64,000 bases of DNA from an uncultured Lysobacterales bacterium. GTDB lineage: Bacteria; Pseudomonadota; Gammaproteobacteria; Xanthomonadales; SZUA-36. Both the position numbers and the translations under genes were made by a program. This document shows, piece by piece, positions 62,419 through 64,000 of the stretch (position 1 is its first letter; every line of letters starts with the position of its first letter). The stretch covers positions 1 to 64,000 of the forward strand of contig CALDVW010000010.1 in the NCBI GenBank assembly GCA_937924405.1, in the 5' to 3' direction. A model generated the notes under the pieces. The model was not told where the DNA came from, did no database searches, and was given only the letters and a program-made list of their open reading frames with translations.

Positions 62419-63387
62419 TCAAACACGGTCTGCGCCAAAGGCGAGTACCGAATCCATCTGCTCCAGTTTGAGCAATGACATCAGTAAGCGATCTACGCCA
62501 AGCGCCACGCCACTGCATTCCGGTAATCCGTAAGACATGGCCTGAATCAGGGCCCGGTCGATCGGCGGTGTTTCCTCGCCACGGGCTTCACGAATGCGCA
62601 ATTCCTGCTCGAATCTTCTGAGTTGCTCTTCGTCATCAGTCAGTTCCTGGTAACCGTTTGCGAGTTCCATTTGTCCCAGGTAGACCTCGAATCGCTCTGC
62701 AACCGGGGGGTCATCTGATCGAATTCGGGCGAGCGCAGCCTGTTCAGCCGGATAATCGTACATGATGGTAATGCACTCGCCGGGAAGTGAGGGTTGAACG
62801 ACTTGCGCCAGGATGAGATCCAGCCATTCCTGTTGTCCCAGGGAGGCACCATGGATTCCGCGTTCCATCGCACAGCCTGACAGATCGGATTCCGAGCAGA
62901 AAAACGGATCCAACCCGGTATGTTCGAGGAAAAGATTTCTGTATGAAGAGCGCTGAACCGGCCAGTTGTTGAACTCCCCATGGGCGCAAAACCGGATCAA
63001 TTCGGCCACTTCTGCGGCAAGATCCAGGTACCCCATCCCGGTCCGATACCATTCCAGCATGGTAAATTCCGGATTGTGATAGCGGCCTTTCTCTCCTTTT
63101 CTGAAAACCCGCCCCAGTTCATAAATGTGTTGGTGGCCGGAGGCGAGAAGACGCTTCATTGCGAATTCGGGCGACGTGCGGAGATACTTCCTGTGTGTAC
63201 CATCGATTGAGATGCTGCGGATATTGGGATCGCTGTTACCGCTCAGCGACAACAGTGGCGTTTCAACCTCGAGTACTTTTCGATCGCTGAAGAATGTCCT
63301 GATATCTGACAACAAACGGGCCCTGGCCTCCACTGCATACCGGGATGCACCCGGCCGCCAGTCGGGGTTTTTTCGTGCCGAATTCAC
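62419..63387 (-). CDS. epmA: Elongation factor P--(R)-beta-lysine ligase EpmA
   Basis: A 322-aa class II lysyl-tRNA-synthetase-like protein without the anticodon domain. Motifs: VLEVETPLLSLSG, FRKGEKGRYHNPEFTMLEWYR (motif 2) and CSGVALGVDRLLM (motif 3). It attaches beta-lysine to EF-P, easing translation of proline runs. epmB and efp are not in the window. GTG start overlapping the ppx stop by 4 bases. Confidence 0.95.
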   Translation of the reverse strand: MNSARKNPDWRPGASRYAVEARARLLSDIRTFFSDRKVLEVETPLLSLSGNSDPNIRSISIDGTHRKYLRTSPEFAMKRLLASGHQHIYELGRVFRKGEKGRYHNPEFTMLEWYRTGMGYLDLAAEVAELIRFCAHGEFNNWPVQRSSYRNLFLEHTGLDPFFCSESDLSGCAMERGIHGASLGQQEWLDLILAQVVQPSLPGECITIMYDYPAEQAALARIRSDDPPVAERFEVYLGQMELANGYQELTDDEEQLRRFEQELRIREARGEETPPIDRALIQAMSYGLPECSGVALGVDRLLMSLLKLEQMDSVLAFGADRV

Positions 63388-64000
63388 GGGCTAACCGGTC
63401 CGCTGACCCGGAATTGCAGCCTGATGGACTCCAGGTCGCCAGCCTCCTGCCGGAGATCGAACATGGTCAGGGGATGGGACTTTTTCCACTCTTCCGGAAA
63501 ACTGGCGGTGATCATGTTATCGCCGCCGCTCATGCGGAAAGTGGGTGAGGTCTGGTCATCCCTGCTGCGGCAAAGGATACAGGCGAATCGCAGGCAAAAT
63601 AGCGTCATCCGCAGGGGCTCATGCATGCGGGCCGGCAATTTGTCGGCAAACCCTCGGGGAATGGCCCGCCGGTGATTTTGCACCAGTGCGGCCAGGAACA
63701 GCTGCTCCTGGCGGGTGAAGCCCGCCATATCGGAATTTTCAACCAGGTATCCGGAATGCAGCTGATATTGGCTGTGTGACACGCTCAGGCCGACCTCGTG
63801 CAGATCTGCCGCCCAGGCCAGCAATTGGCGGTGAAGCGGCCGCAAGAACATGCCGTCCGCGATTTTGTCACACACCCTGAGCGCAATCAGTTTGACGCGG
63901 TCGACCTGCTGGTGGTCCACGCTGTAACGCGCCATGAAAGCATCTACCGTTTTATCCCTCGGATCCTGGTCGTCCAGACGGCCGAGCAAATCGTGTAGTA
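63384..64000 (-). CDS. ppx: Exopolyphosphatase/pppGpp phosphohydrolase, C-terminal part (5' end outside window)
   Basis: The frame is open to the right-hand edge, so the N-terminal ASKHA phosphatase half lies outside. The visible ~205 residues match the C-terminal HD-like domain of Ppx/GppA: LHDLLGRLDDQDPRDKTV, LAWAADLHEVGLSVSHSQYQLHSGYLVENSDMAGF, then QEQLFLAALVQNHRR. Ppx and GppA share this region; I prefer Ppx by the motif style but cannot exclude GppA. Followed by epmA through a 4-base GTGA overlap. Confidence 0.88.
   Translation of the reverse strand, partial: LHDLLGRLDDQDPRDKTVDAFMARYSVDHQQVDRVKLIALRVCDKIADGMFLRPLHRQLLAWAADLHEVGLSVSHSQYQLHSGYLVENSDMAGFTRQEQLFLAALVQNHRRAIPRGFADKLPARMHEPLRMTLFCLRFACILCRSRDDQTSPTFRMSGGDNMITASFPEEWKKSHPLTMFDLRQEAGDLESIRLQFRVSGPVSP

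Overview
The window is a gene-dense (about 95% coding) piece of a chromosome of moderate-to-high GC. Its gene content and order point to a Gammaproteobacterium: lipopolysaccharide export genes next to rpoN and an Ntr-type phosphotransferase cluster, pyrG-kdsA-eno-ftsB-ispD-ispF-truD, parE/parC, hda, epmA and an amgK-murU pair. The combination of hprK, rapZ, a mannose-type EIIA and mgtE in one cluster fits deep-branching groups (Chromatiales, Xanthomonadales or Woeseia-like bacteria) better than enterics; this is inference from gene order, not phylogeny. No rRNA, tRNA, CRISPR array, insertion sequence or prophage was seen. No stretch over about 225 bases lacks a gene.

Layout. 1-10.5 kb: two large multidomain glycosyltransferases (one cut by the window edge, one with two GT4 halves) face away from a block made of mrcB (PBP1b), a TPR lipoprotein resembling the PBP1b activator LpoP, yoaA and tsaB. 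10.6-22.3 kb, all on the minus strand: yrbG, kdsC, lptC, lptA, lptB, rpoN, hpf, ptsN, hprK, rapZ, EIIA-Man, HPr, EI and mgtE. This is a complete regulatory phosphorelay with no sugar permease. kdsD, normally between yrbG and kdsC, is absent. 22.4-33.7 kb: ibaG and murA; an M48 peptidase lipoprotein; purM-purN; DUF2066 protein, PerM-like transporter and hda; an unrecognised 595-residue lipoprotein with a striking palindrome over its promoter; and amgK-murU for muropeptide recycling. 33.8-39.2 kb: an Rrf2-type regulator followed by sufB-C-D-S. 39.2-45 kb: parC, nnrS, an NTF2-like gene and parE, all minus. 45.1-51.9 kb: pyrG, kdsA, eno, ftsB, ispD, ispF, truD and an FHA-domain gene where surE-pcm-nlpD-rpoS is often found. 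51.9-55.8 kb: an uncharacterised HExxH protein, a DesK/DesR-like two-component pair, a PspB-like small membrane protein and an AstE/AspA-type metallohydrolase. 55.9-60.5 kb: a four-gene Gld-type ABC exporter operon. 60.6-64 kb: a 3-methyladenine glycosylase, a SecB-fold orphan, an M15 peptidase, epmA and the C-terminus of exopolyphosphatase.

How it fits together. Much of the window serves the cell envelope: Kdo synthesis (kdsA, kdsC), LPS transport (lptABC), peptidoglycan synthesis (murA, mrcB and its probable activator) and recycling (amgK, murU, an M15 peptidase), division (ftsB) and surface glycan assembly (two glycosyltransferases). HPr, HprK, EI, two EIIA proteins and RapZ form a regulatory layer beside these genes. 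Translation coupling is frequent: many neighbours overlap by 4 or 8 bases, and GTG or TTG starts are common at these junctions.

The least explained items are the 595-residue lipoprotein and its operator-like palindrome, the SecB-like orphan, the FHA/HExxH pair and the missing kdsD. I did not find a clearly new multi-gene defence or biosynthetic system.
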